The position numbers and the translations under genes are program-made. A stretch of 64,000 nucleotides of DNA, taken from the NCBI GenBank assembly GCA_033816765.1, contig CM066292.1, forward strand, positions 1,550,001 through 1,614,000, read 5' to 3'. A model generated the notes under the pieces. The model did no database searches. It saw only the letters and a program-made list of their open reading frames with translations, and was not told where the DNA came from. Shown here in pieces: positions 1 to 11,300 of the stretch. Numbering within the stretch: the stretch's first letter is position 1; each line of letters begins with the position of its first letter. Source of the stretch: Nothopassalora personata. Taxonomy: Eukaryota > Ascomycota > Dothideomycetes > Mycosphaerellales > Mycosphaerellaceae.

Positions 1-2386
1 GAAATACTACCTCTAGAACACCGTATATTTAAGTCCTATTAAGAGCTATATCGATAGCTATATAAATAGGCCCTTACGTAGGGCTTTAAGGTAGTATAGT
101 CGTAATAGAAGTATATACGTAAAAATAAAGGTAATACCTATAAGGTACTACTATATTACTATCGAGTAGGTACTATTAACTTAAGGTTAAGGGCTACTTA
201 ATCTACTAACCCTTTAAAGGATAAGATAAAGAAGTATAATTGCTAGTAGTACGAATAGGCTATAGCTATAGACCTATCTTTACCGCGCGTATACAACCTT
301 ACGAAAGGTAAGGACGGTAGAGCTCGTATATTAGGTCTATATAAGATATAACTACCTTAGAACACCTTATAGTATAAACACTATTATCTACCCTCTAAGG
401 TAATTGTATTAGCTAGTACTTGAGCGTGTTTACGTACTACTAGAGTAATAGGGTAAATATAAGGGCTCTCTAAGACAGGTATCCGTCTAGCTTAGATAAA
501 AGCCTTTATAAATGAATACTATCCCGATGTCGTAATAGATAAGACTAATATTACTAATCTAAAGTAGTAACACTACCTTAGAGCTCGTAAGATTTAGACT
601 TAAGTAGAGCGCTATATAGTACTACTAGATAAGAAGGGCTTTTATAAGCGATATAATATCTTTACTAAGGGCGATAATAAGGGTAGGCTTTAGTACCTAG
701 ATATCGCCTATCTAGAGTACTTAGACCTATATTTATAAGTACTAGATTACTTAGTTATAGACGTTACATTAAGACTAATGTCTATAATCGTAATCTACTT
801 AATGTAGTGTCCGTAACGCCTATAAATAATACCCTCCCTATCTTAATATACCTATTAGATAGTATAACGAAGGAGTACTACATCCCTTACTTTTAGTAGC
901 TCCGGACTTAATTTAAGGAGCGTAGATTACCTATACCGAAGGTAATACTTACTAACCGTAAGTAAGTACTACTAAATGTACTAGATAAGATTTTTCTAGA
1001 GGTTATAGTTATACTATATAAGTAGTATATTAACTAAGATATACTCACGAAGCTATATGTTATTGTCTCGTTCCAGGGCTAGTCTCAAAAGAGAGATAAG
1101 TCAAGTCACGTGGCGGTATTATTCTTTGGAGAGGCTGAAGCAAGCTGAGCGAAGATGAATGATAGGAATAAGAGTTGTATTCCAATCAGTGAGATAGTAA
1201 CATGAGTTGAACGCATCAGAACCATAAGGGTTTCTAGCGTTCCTAAATACAAAGGAGATAGAGCGTTTGCTCTCCGTGCTCTCCATGCTCTCCATGCTCT
1301 CTCGAGATCACCGAGATCAACGAGATCAAGGAGATCACTTCAGTTGCTCTCTCGGTTCCTTGGTTTTATTCCTGCGGGTGAGAGAGCACTTCTCGGGCGG
1401 AAGCGCCCACCAATTGTGGAGGTCTGATTGGTTAGCTTCCTTCAGCCCCAGATCAGAACCGTAACACTATATAAGATAGGTAGCTACTACGTATAGGTTT
1501 AGTAGATAGATAAGTACGGTAAGGTCTATTAAATTAAGTCTAATAATACTAATTAATCTATAGCTAATTAGTAGGCTATAGTAAGGTCTCCGGATATATC
1601 GTCCTTCGTTAAGTAGAAAGTAGCTCTTATTAATAAGTATCCTTCTATAGTAGCCTATCTATAGCGTAACTAGTAGCCGTGTTAAGAGCGCTTTATGTAT
1701 TACTACACCTTAGTAGTATATTACTATAACAAAAAAGTAACCTTAAGGTATAAGAGTACCTATAATAGCATTAAGCTCTAATTAAACTACTACTTAAGGA
1801 ACGCCCTATTTAACGTATTCGGTAAGCTATAACCGTACTAGTAGTAGGCTTATAAAGTATACCGTAAGCTATATAGTAAACGAGACTAGTATACTACTAA
1901 TCTAGTTAGGAACTTCTACGCTAAGGTAAGGCCTCGTACTACTAAGATAGGGGCTTAGGGTATTTACAATTACGCCTTATAGTAGGTAAGTAAGACGCTT
2001 ACTAAGGCTAAGTATAGGCTAGCTAATCTAAAGGATAAGAATAGAGAGCCTTATAAGCACTCGGTACTTACCTATAGCTATAGCTCTTACACGTACAATA
2101 GGCTATATTACCGTACTACTAGCTTACTACATATCTACCGGCTTATAAGGCTACTTAAGTAGGGCGGTAGTCTTTAGATAAGCAACTTTAATATTTACTA
2201 GTGTATCGATAGGGCTACTTACGTAGCTAATACGATACTACCGGATCCTTAAGTTTAATTATAGGTCTAATAAGTAAAGAAAGATTAAGATACGTAATAC
2301 TACTACTAGTAAGTACACTACTTATTATAGTAATACACGCTTCGAGCTTATAGATAAGAATAGTATAGCTAAGCCGAAGGATCTAC
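1..2386 (+). pseudogene. Mutator-like (MULE) transposase relic
   Basis: Plus-strand reading of about 730-1057 and 1467-1800, taking TAG/TAA as former Gln/Trp codons, gives the order of a MULE transposase core. A block ending in NVVSVTP is followed by a segment rich in Leu and Asp, then KERRLPIPKV, a degraded TDRE-like site (now TNRK), and a K.YIN..ILTKLYV block that is the CKWHxNK region with Cys changed to Tyr. Past the inserted LTR the frame resumes with an AYL-RN--PC-ERF block typical of the region after that motif. The role would be cut-and-paste DNA transposition. The 5' end lies outside the window and no terminal repeats were found. Heavy CpA-to-TpA change makes it inactive. The family call is fairly sure; the limits are not. 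Confidence 0.7.
1058..1466 (-). mobile_element. GyB solo LTR inside the MULE relic
   Basis: A 409-bp LTR running from TGTTATTG to CCGTAACA, flanked by a perfect 5-bp duplication CTATA (1053-1057 and 1467-1471). It has the same length and ends as the two LTRs of the complete GyB copy at 46878-53944, so the internal region was lost by LTR-LTR recombination. In element orientation it lies on the minus strand. It is the least mutated GyB LTR in the window: many CA and TG dinucleotides remain, whereas LTRs attached to full elements have lost them. Short tandem motifs (GCTCTCCAT-like and CGAGATCA-like) lie at about 1270-1340. Confidence 0.92.
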
Positions 2387-3371
2387 TATCACGTTACAAG
2401 TGGTTGGAAGTCATTGATTGATTGATTATTCCATTAACGTGCTATTTGAGTCAAAGACTATGCAACACGGGTCTCGAGAACGAGACCAAAATTTGAGAGA
2501 AGGAGAAAAGCCCCGTCGTACCCCGGACGTAAAAACTCCTTAAAAGATGCGAGCAACGCTCGCTATTCGAACCGTAAATCGAATATATTGCGGCGTAGTA
2601 CGCGCGTACCCGGTAGTCGTGTCTTGTCGAGAATTGCGGTTTGTCGCCTTGCCCCGGGCGAGACAAGTTTTGCGCCCGTGTCTCGTTCTTGTTTTTAAAA
2701 AGCCAAGCCGGCCGTACCCGTACGCACCGAGCAAAATCCCAAGAAACACCCGTTGCCTCTGTTTCAATCCAGTCGCGTTCTCCGGTCTCGAGTGTAGCTC
2801 CTCGGTCGCAGTGGCCTCGCTGTCGTCCCCCCCTCGGCCTCTCTTGGTTCCAGCCGTGCAGTATACGTGGTTTGCGCCCCTAAACGCCTCTCTTGGTTCC
2901 AGCCGGCAGTTTACGTGGTTTGCCGGGACGACAGGTAGACAGCGCCTTCGTTGTTCGAGCGACGTGTACGCTATGTACGTCGCTTTCCCTTCTCGCAGTT
3001 CCGGAGTTCTTGTTTGTAGATTTTGAGCGTATCTCGTTCGTTCGGTTCGTCCGACCTGTCTTTTCTTGTTTCGAGTCGAGTAGGCTTGTATTTTTCGAGA
3101 GAGAGAGTCTTAGTTTCTCTTCGTCGTAACGAAGATACTTACGTCGTCCGCCGCGTGAAGGCGCTCTCTATAGGACGACTGGTTGGAAGTCATGAAATGG
3201 GCTCATAAAGGTGTTTCAAAAGCAGATAGTAGATTGCATGTGTCTAAGCTAGAATTGAAGGGGCTGCTTGTGAAAAGGCTGCAGGTGACTAATCAATGTC
3301 ACCTGATTCTTGGCGGCTGCTGCCTCAGGTTTGATTGGGCTGCAGCGCCGGTGCACGCTTGGATCGTGACA
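2387..3371. mobile_element. Solo LTR of another family, split by retroposon R1
   Basis: The two pieces, 2387-2414 and 3194-3371, together make an LTR of about 206 bp. Its outer ends are TATCACG (probably TGTCACG before one change) and CGTGACA, nearly mirror images. It is flanked by a perfect 5-bp duplication TCTAC (2382-2386 and 3372-3376). The sequence keeps CA and TG, unlike the DNA around it, so it is young or too short to be mutated. No internal region of this family is recognised in the window. The ends resemble those of the GyC LTR but the body does not. Confidence 0.8.
2415..3180 (-). mobile_element. Short tailed retroposon R, copy R1
   Basis: A 766-bp insertion flanked by a 13-bp direct duplication GGTTGGAAGTCAT (2402-2414 and 3181-3193). 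The left edge carries a TGAT-type simple repeat; read on the minus strand this is a 3' tail of TCAA units. Variable-length target duplications plus a simple 3' tail indicate target-primed reverse transcription, as for LINEs and SINEs. Read by eye it matches R2 at 6881-7644 throughout except for one tail unit. No reverse transcriptase or convincing protein is encoded; the open frames of up to 159 codons have no recognisable domain. Two near-repeated blocks of about 40 bp lie at 2835-2925. It is probably non-autonomous. CA and TG are intact. Confidence 0.8.
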
Positions 3372-3376
3372 TCTAC

Positions 3377-3771
3377 GCCTATTAAGCTTCCTACCTACGC
3401 CTTAACCTACTACTTTGTAATTAAAGATAATAGTACTAGATAGTGTATATTATGATTATAAGGCTAGCTATACTACTCGAGCCTACGCGTATCGTAGCAA
3501 CATATCTAATCATAGTCTATAGTACTATAAGGGGGTTATTACTTATAATAATATTAAAGGTAATCTAAGCGCTATATTACCTAATTAGCTACCTTAGGTA
3601 GTAGCTAATCTAGTAGTAGCTAATCTAGTAGTAGCTAATCTATCTAATTAAATAGACGTACTTAAAGGCTAGCTTAGGTAGCCTACTAAGCTACTTACTA
3701 CTTAATAGAGGCAATAGGCTAAATAGGCGTAGCGAGATTAGTAATATTATATACGTTAGTAATAGCTACTA

Positions 3772-3828
<57 letters not shown>

Positions 3829-4240
3829 GGGTACGCGTTAACGGCGCCTATATAGTAATTTAATTACCCTTAGTAGTAGTAATAGCCCTTTTATATACCC
3901 TTATAGTAGTAGTATAATAATAGCTACGTACTAGCGTCTAACCTATTAAGATTTAGTTATATATACGGTAAGAGACTATTAGGCGGCTAAGTAATACTTA
4001 ATAGATACTACCTATTTAATACCGCCTTAGATTAATAGGTGTTTCTCGCTCTCTTATTAGCGGAGCTCAATATAGCTATAATCGCGTTATTATAGTATAT
4101 ATTAGGAGTTTTACCGCTACTTTTGAGCCTTATAGGAGACTATATCTAGAATTTTATATACCGCTAGAATCGTACTATAATGTATTAATCTATTAACTTT
4201 ATATTACTAGAGCTCTATCTTTATACCTATATCTTATTAT
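3377..4240. other. Mutated intergenic or transposon DNA, no gene seen
   Basis: TA-rich DNA in which CA and TG are nearly absent. It may be the distal part of the MULE element, but I could not place it. It contains three copies of a 15-bp unit (TAGTAGCTAATC type, about 3598-3648) and the TAG triplet run described separately. No open frame longer than noise. Confidence 0.5.
3772..3828 (+). repeat. (TAG)19 microsatellite
   Basis: Nineteen perfect TAG triplets. In this sequence, where CAG is systematically turned into TAG, the simplest reading is a former CAG (poly-Gln) tract converted in full, though a primary TAG repeat cannot be excluded. Confidence 0.9.
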
Positions 4241-4654
4241 TGTTATGTCTCGTTCTAGGGCTAGTCTTAAAAGAGAGATAAGTTAAGTTACGTAGCGGTA
4301 TTCTTTAGAGAGGCTAAAGCGAGCTAAGCGAAGATAAATAATTAGGGTAAGAGTGTATTCTAATTAGTAAGATAGTAATATAAGTTGAACGCATTAGAAC
4401 TATAAGGGTTTCTAGCGTTCCTAAATACAAAGGAGACATTACTGTATCTTAGCTCTATAGTTAACTATTCGACTAGTTAACCGGTCGTCTAGTTGTCTAG
4501 TCGCCTAGCTTTACGTGTTCGACTATATACTACGGTCGCACACGTGACCTAATCGCGTTAGAGGTCTAAGCGATTAGACCTTATCTTCTAGTTTCTATAT
4601 TCCTAGTATATATCTTACGGGACTCTCTTTCTCTCGTTCTTTAAAACCGTAATA
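4241..4654 (-). mobile_element. GyE LTR (3' LTR in element orientation)
   Basis: A 414-bp LTR from TGTTATGTCTCG to ACCGTAATA (last CA changed to TA). The first 196 bases, to 4436, match the GyB LTR closely; the remainder is unrelated. It is followed by CTATCCCCCTCTTAG, which on the minus strand is a purine-rich tract just inside the LTR, so GyE reads right to left. The left flank is ATTAT. The other end of the element is lost at the CoH junction, so no target duplication can be checked. Confidence 0.82.
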
Positions 4655-4701
4655 CTATCCCCCTCTTAGCTAAGCTCGTCCCGAGTCTTAATTTTCTTAG
4701 T

Positions 4702-5205
4702 ATGTCTATTTTTTATCGTACTATAAGTAGAGAGCCGCTAACTCGTTAAGAGCGTCGAGAACGTTAAGCGTTAGGTATTAAGTCCGAAGGTCGCGAAATG
4801 CCGTCTCTATATACCGGTTATTAAAAGGCGCGGGTTTTTAAAGGGAAGAGTCGTCCGTAATGTATAGTAGACGTTCGATTTAGGTGTTACTCGGAGTACG
4901 TCCGGAAAGGCGTAAAGTATAACGTAACTATTACCTAGACCGAATAGGAGAGACTCCGTAATTAACGTTAAAAGCTTAAGCGGGAACTCGACGATACTAA
5001 AGAGAAGGTAACGGAGGCGATATTAAAGGTTTATCGTTTACGTAAACAATTACGCGTTACTAAAGAGCGCAAGGAGAAAGCGATTACGAAGGATTTCGAG
5101 GATTTATAGAAACTTCTAGCCGAGGGTATAGAAGTGCTTTCTACCCCTTCGTCGGATCTTCTCGTTCCCGAGGGTACTCCTAAAGAATTAGAAGCGGTCT
5201 TCTAA
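4702..5205 (+). pseudogene. GyE accessory gene antisense to pol: Cys-rich plus coiled coil
   Basis: A plus-strand frame of 168 codons starting at ATG 4702, interrupted only by TAA/TAG codons explainable as former CAA/CAG/TGG. It lies between the chromodomain end of the minus-strand pol and the LTR. Order: a basic N-terminus (REPLTR, ERRER), a Cys/Ser region (CIVDVRFRCYSEYVRKGVKY) in which Tyr codons sit where Cys is expected, then a charged helix (KLKRELDDTKEKVTEA, RLRKQLRVTKERKEKA) with coiled-coil character, and a short acidic tail. The gene in GyB at 47362-47925 has the same order and similar motifs although the DNA has diverged. I know no firm function. The paired Cys suggests metal or nucleic-acid binding, which is an inference. 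Confidence 0.6.
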
Positions 5206-5339
5206 ATGCCGATTTCTTCGAAGTAGGAGTTATCGCTAATTCCGGATAATGCTCTCTAGGTCTATCCTACTTTAGAGGGGGCTATCGTATCTTCCTCGGA
5301 TCCTAGTCCCTCTAGTTCTTAGGTGTGTATATTTCTTTC

Positions 5340-8175
5340 TTATATTTCTAGATCTTTTATTAACAGTTTTATAGGTTCTTTTCTGGTTCCTAGGTATTTT
5401 CTAATTCGTCGTATTCTTTCTACTTAATAAGGTATCGCTAACCTTTCTTATTTAGGATTTTTTTAACTTCGAATTTGTTTTCTACTTCTAGCTCAAAATA
5501 GAAGCTTTCTTAGTAAGGTGTTTTAGCATCCGCGGGTTCTAACTTAGAGATATAGAAGACTAGGTAGATTTTAGCGTCGGGTAGTAGTCGTAGGCAGTAG
5601 TTAACTAGTCCTTTAACTTTATCGATAGAAAATAGCCCGACCTTAACGTAATCTAGTTTCCTAGTCTATCTTCTCATTCTTAAGTTTTTTATAAGGAGAT
5701 AGACCTTATCCCCCTCTTTTAGTAGAGGTACTATTTTTCTTGTATCTTACCGTTACTAAGACAATTTTTATTATATATCTTCGATTGCCTTACGTGTTTC
5801 TTTATACACTTCCTTAAGAGTATCCGTCGTTACAATTACTCTTTCGGCTTATAGGTAGGATCTAGGTGTTCCGAATAGGTGAGGATCTTTACTAAAGTTT
5901 GTATAGAATAGCGTCGTTAAAGTTGTCTCCGATTTATAGTTGTTTAGTACGATCTACGCTATTAGTAGTAATGAAACCTAGTTATCTTATACGTAGTTAA
6001 TATAGTGTCGTAGGTATTATTCTAGCGTCTAATTTATCCTTTTGTTTTATCCGTCTATTTCTAGATAAAATACTGTTAATAGCTTATAGTTAATTCCGAT
6101 CGTTTCTATAAGCGTTTTCTCATAGTTTAATGTAAATAGCTTATCCCTATTTGTTATAAACGCTTAGGGGAATCCGTAATATCGGATAAGTCTATCTAGT
6201 ATAAGGTGTCCGAGCTGTTCTACATTGTATAGCTCTAATATAGGAATGAAGTATGCGTATTTTATAAGTCTATTAACTATAACTAGTATTATGTCGTATA
6301 GTTGTTTTGTAACTTAGTCCCTTAACAGTAGGAGTTTCGTAATAAAGTCTATTATAACTTCGTCCTATGCTTTTATTAGTAGTGTCCTAAACTGTAGGTA
6401 ACTATACTTCGCGTGTCTTATAGCCTTATTTTGTTAGCAGTATACGTATTGTTTAATATAACGTAGCACCTTTTATCTTATATGTAGAAATAAGAAGCTA
6501 CGTTAGATTAGGTCTATTGTCTTTTAAGTTCTAGGGTATCCGTAAGTTAGTCCGTCGTAATGTTACCGTATGTATTCTTCTTCTCGATCCTTTAGTACTT
6601 AGTACTTTCCTTACGATATAGGGAATTATTCGTCCTTATCGCCTAATATCTGTACGATGTTATTAAATTCTCTTATGTTAGTACTAAGACTTCCGTCGGG
6701 GTTTGTCCTTAGTATCTTGTGTTATACTAGTTCTTTTCCTTCTATATAGTCGCTTCTTTAGCTTAGCGTATCGGCGCGGCTATTCTCTCGTCCTAAAGTA
6801 ATTTTGAACTTATACTACCCTAGTAGCTCCGACTAGCGGGCTTACCTTCGGGTAAGTTCCTTTATCGTCGTAAAGTATATATTGATTGATTATTCCATTA
6901 ACGTGCTATTTGAGTCAAAGACTATGCAACACGGGTCTCGAGAACGAGACCAAAATTTGAGAGAAGGAGAAAAGCCCCGTCGTACCCCGGACGTAAAAAC
7001 TCCTTAAAAGATGCGAGCAACGCTCGCTATTCGAACCGTAAATCGAATATATTGCGGCGTAGTACGCGCGTACCCGGTAGTCGTGTCTTGTCGAGAATTG
7101 CGGTTTGTCGCCTTGCCCCGGGCGAGACAAGTTTTGCGCCCGTGTCTCGTTCTTGTTTTTAAAAAGCCAAGCCGGCCGTACCCGTACGCACCGAGCAAAA
7201 TCCCAAGAAACACCCGTTGCCTCTGTTTCAATCCAGTCGCGTTCTCCGGTCTCGAGTGTAGCTCCTCGGTCGCAGTGGCCTCGCTGTCGTCCCCCCCTCG
7301 GCCTCTCTTGGTTCCAGCCGTGCAGTATACGTGGTTTGCGCCCCTAAACGCCTCTCTTGGTTCCAGCCGGCAGTTTACGTGGTTTGCCGGGACGACAGGT
7401 AGACAGCGCCTTCGTTGTTCGAGCGACGTGTACGCTATGTACGTCGCTTTCCCTTCTCGCAGTTCCGGAGTTCTTGTTTGTAGATTTTGAGCGTATCTCG
7501 TTCGTTCGGTTCGTCCGACCTGTCTTTTCTTGTTTCGAGTCGAGTAGGCTTGTATTTTTCGAGAGAGAGAGTCTTAGTTTCTCTTCGTCGTAACGAAGAT
7601 ACTTACGTCGTCCGCCGCGTGAAGGCGCTCTCTATAGGACGACTCGTAAAGTATATAAGATTCTTATAGTTAGAAAGAATCGTTAACTTTAGTAGGCCCT
7701 TAACATATACTACCTAATATTATATAGTAATAATAATAGCTAGAAGCTCTTTATTATAGATGTCGTAGTTCTATTCCGCTATAGTTATTTTCCGGGAGTA
7801 ATAGGCTACTAGGTATCTTTTCCTATCGTATGTCTATATTAGACACGCACCTATCGCTATATTAGACGTATCGGTCTCGATATAGACTTCCTTACTACTA
7901 TCGAATAGTCGAAGCGTAGGGGCTAAAGCGTATTGTTCCTTAAGTTTCTTAAACGCTTTAATCTATTCCTTTCCCTATTTCTAGGTAACGTCTTTTCTTA
8001 TAAGCATTATTATTAGTGCTACTGTCCTTACGTAGTCCTTAATAAATTTCCGGTTATAGTTCGCTAGTCTAAGGAATAATTAGACGTCCTTAACTGTTTT
8101 TAGTTCTAGCTATTCTCTAATTAACTGTGTTTTCGTAGGGTCGATCGTTATCCCTATAGTGCTAATAATAAAGCC
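5340..8175 (-). pseudogene. GyE pol relic (chromodomain, integrase, RT), interrupted by R2
   Basis: On the minus strand this aligns by eye with GyB pol (48100-50150). A chromodomain-like block with EFEV at its start lies near 5395-5500, followed upstream in the protein by integrase (about 5700-6600) and RNase H/RT (6700-8175). Stops are TAA/TAG throughout, so it is dead. Retroposon R2 is inserted at 6881-7644. The element stops abruptly at 8175, where Copia CoH begins, so the gag half and the second LTR are missing. The role would have been Ty3/Gypsy reverse transcription and integration. Confidence 0.75.
6881..7644 (-). mobile_element. Short tailed retroposon R, copy R2
   Basis: 764 bp, identical to R1 by eye apart from one TGAT-type tail unit. 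It is flanked by a 12-bp duplication CGTAAAGTATAT (6869-6880 and 7645-7656). GyB copies at 19434 and 49638 have the uninterrupted site (CGTAAAGTACGTAAG), which confirms the insertion point. R2 is not mutated at CA/TG although it sits in heavily mutated GyE, so it arrived later or escaped. Confidence 0.85.
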
Positions 8176-8326
8176 TGTTAAGATGTAGCATCTCAAGGGG
8201 AGCTAACAGTTAGGTTGTGATCTAATAGCCTAAGGCATCCACGATAACTCAGCTTGTCGGAAGACACCTTCTCTCCCCTTTAGCTTAGATAGACATCTAA
8301 CACAATTAACGCATTGGTTCCTAATA
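8176..8326 (+). mobile_element. CoH 5' LTR
   Basis: 151-bp LTR from TGTTAAGATG to CCTAATA (probably TAACA originally). It differs from the 3' copy at 13541-13691 at only a few sites (for example CATCTC versus TATCTT), most of them C-to-T in CA. The 5 bp before it, AAGCC, are not repeated after the 3' LTR. Confidence 0.85.
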
Positions 8327-11300
8327 TATTGCTGCATGCCCTATAGCTATTAGCTAGTTAAAGATTGATCTCTTACTCCACTCCGCTGCTAACTACGTAT
8401 TCTATAAGGTCTTAACTTTATAGGTTATAAGCCCGAGTTTATGTAGGAGTAAGAGCAACCTATATTAGTATAGGTTACTTGTATCCCTTGCTATTATAGC
8501 AGAAAACATCTAGGAAGCAGAAGTCTACCCTATCTGTCCTATTAAGGAGCTTAGTTTAATACTAAGTAATAGGTAATCTAGAAAAGAACTCTATGCGGCT
8601 TACTATAAGCCAATACCTTAAAGACACTCTATAGGCAGAACTGCATCGAGATACTATTAAGAAGGACTTTAAGTAAGTCATTTGGAACTCTGCTAGGAGA
8701 GACAGACCTGTGTCCTAGCTCCGAGATTATACCGCTCTTCCTTTACCCTACTAAGTAGGCCTTAGTATCTACACCTACGAACCTTACTATTCTACACTAA
8801 AAGCCTTAGCAGGACCTAAGCCACGACCTTAAAGCATATACACCTTGTTTTATTATATTTAATTTATTATAGATTTACACTAAGAGAAAGGAGAAGAGAA
8901 GGGAACTAAAATCCCAATTCTTAGGAGAGACAACTAGAAGAGATGGTTCAACCTTTAGAGATACAAGATAGAGAGCTAGTTAGCATTCTTTGCAATTGAT
9001 AACCTATTAGAAGTGTTATTTAACAACATTAAGGGCAAGAACCTAAAACTCTAGGAAGAGACTAAGATTAAAGAGATTCTTAATACACTAATATAGACAA
9101 AACAAAATGTAGCTTACTACTTTAGTATCCTAAGTAGGATTATAGAAGAAGATGAATTTAAGCTTAAGGGCTCTTACGAATCTAGAAAAGCTACTAAGAT
9201 ATAGGTGCATCTCTAGAACAAGTATAGCTAGGTGTTGCTAACCTATGCACATAAGCTCACAAAACAGTTTATAAACTTTGAGATAAGTGAAGAATTCACT
9301 ATTAGATCTGCATAGGCACACCTAGTGTCTCTTAGAAGGAAGATTGCTAATGTTAACCTAGAGGGCCAGCACTATAGGAAAGCTAATGTAAGAATAACCT
9401 AGCTTTTAAGCTCACTGCCACCTAACTACCATGTAGCTAGAGATACCATTATAGCTTAGCTAAAGATAGATCATAAAAGGACCTTAAAGATCCTTAAGGC
9501 TTAAGAGGCTAGATTAAATCCCTCTAAGGCTAAGTATAGTATAGCAGCTATCTAGGTTAGGCCCTTAGGTTAGGCAAGATCACTTTCCTGCCTTCTCTAT
9601 AAGAAGGACTATCTTATTAAGGACTGCCCTAGTCTCTCTAAGGCAAAGAAGGTCCTTAGATCTCATTCCTAAGCACTATCCTCCTAGAATGTAACACATG
9701 TTAAGAAGAGAAGATCTCTACCACTATCTTTAAGAAGAACACTAAGAGAGAAGTCCTCTATAGAGGAACTTAAGAAAATAGTGAAGAAACTTAGCTCTAA
9801 TATGCTATTACTCTAGAAGAACTAGGCCTAGTCTCCTTCCTCTAAAATAAGGAAGACTAGGAAAGGTTTCTCTACCTAAGAGCTACCTAACTTATACAAC
9901 TTATCCTAGAAGACAATATCGAATAATAATAAGTATAATAAAGTGGCTTACTTAACTATAGAAGTCTAAGGCAAGTTCCCCTTATTAGAGTAGTTACTTG
10001 ATTCTTGTGCTTTATCCTATATAACTAACTAGAACTGCCTCTTTAGATCTATAACTCCCTTAACAAAGAAGAAATAGATCAAAGTGGGAGGTGGGCATTT
10101 ATTAGCTACTTATATTAGGACTGTAGAGATAAGTAGGAGATCTAGTAGGAAAGTTGTTTTAGAAGATGTTCTACTTATACCTAAGCTAGGGGTAAACCTA
10201 GTTTCTTAGAACTAGTTTAGCAAGCAGTTTAGTGTTCAACCTCCTTCATTTTTTCTTATATCCCCCTCTAGCTAAACTGTTGTCTAGACAAGGCTTCTTA
10301 GGGGGGTTCCATTCATTAATGAGATTTCTCCTCTACTATAAGAAAGGGCACATTACTTATTATATGCACTACTAATAGAGAATGCCTTTGTAACTGCTAA
10401 ATTAGAGACTAACCTAAAACAGTAGGAGCTTTAGTATAGAAGATTTGCACACTTTAGGAAGAACTTGCTCTAGAATCTTCACAAGGTAATAGACTTAAAA
10501 GAACCTATTCCTATTCCTAGGGATAGCTTCCACTAGTATAGAGTGTGTTCAATAGCAAAGATAAAGAAGTATAAAGGTAAAGTTACTAAGAGAAGACCTA
10601 AAAGACTTGCCCTTGTATCTATTGACATATATAGTCTACTACTAACATTAAGGCTAGGGTTCAAATACTAGCTTAAGATTGTTAATAACTTCTCTAGAAA
10701 AAAGTGGACCTGTCCTCTTAAGAAAAGAGAAGATGCTCTAGTTACTCTCTAGAACTAGAAGATTAAGGTAGAGAGGAAATCATTAGCATAGTTAAAAGCA
10801 GTTAGGCTTAATAATGCAAGGGAACTTATTGCATTAGTTAAGCAGTAGGAGAAGGATTTAGGAATTAGGCTAGAGTATACTAAGGTATACAACTCGCTCT
10901 AAAATAGACTAGTTAAAAGGTCAATATAAACCTTAGAAGACTCTATAAGGGCAATGCTTAAAGAGGCTAAGATGCTAATTGAATTCTAGCCTAAAGCACT
11001 AGAAGCCTAAACCTACATAAGGAATAAACTACTAAATGGTCTAGACTATAATAGGTTCAAGGTTTCACTAGATAAAGCCTTTAATAGTATTAAGCCAACT
11101 ATTAACCATTTAAAGGTTTAGGGATGCAAAGCTATTGTCTATATAGACACAAGATCCTAGCCTTAATAGGCAAGAAGTAATAAACTAATAAACAGAGGTA
11201 AAGAAGCAGTATTTGTTAGATACGTTAAAAACACAGCTAAGGCCTAGCTCTTTTAGGAACTAGACATAAAAGCTGTGAAACAACACATATATAGACTTCT

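Noticed and set aside
1267..1464. 65-codon frame inside the GyB solo LTR
   Set aside because: It lies wholly in an LTR and is broken in the other LTR copies.
2547..3026. 159-codon plus-strand frame in R1, repeated exactly in R2 (7011-7490), and overlapping shorter frames on both strands
   Set aside because: They are identical only because the DNA is duplicated; no domain, composition follows GC-rich repeat DNA, and several frames overlap equally. R4 does not keep them.
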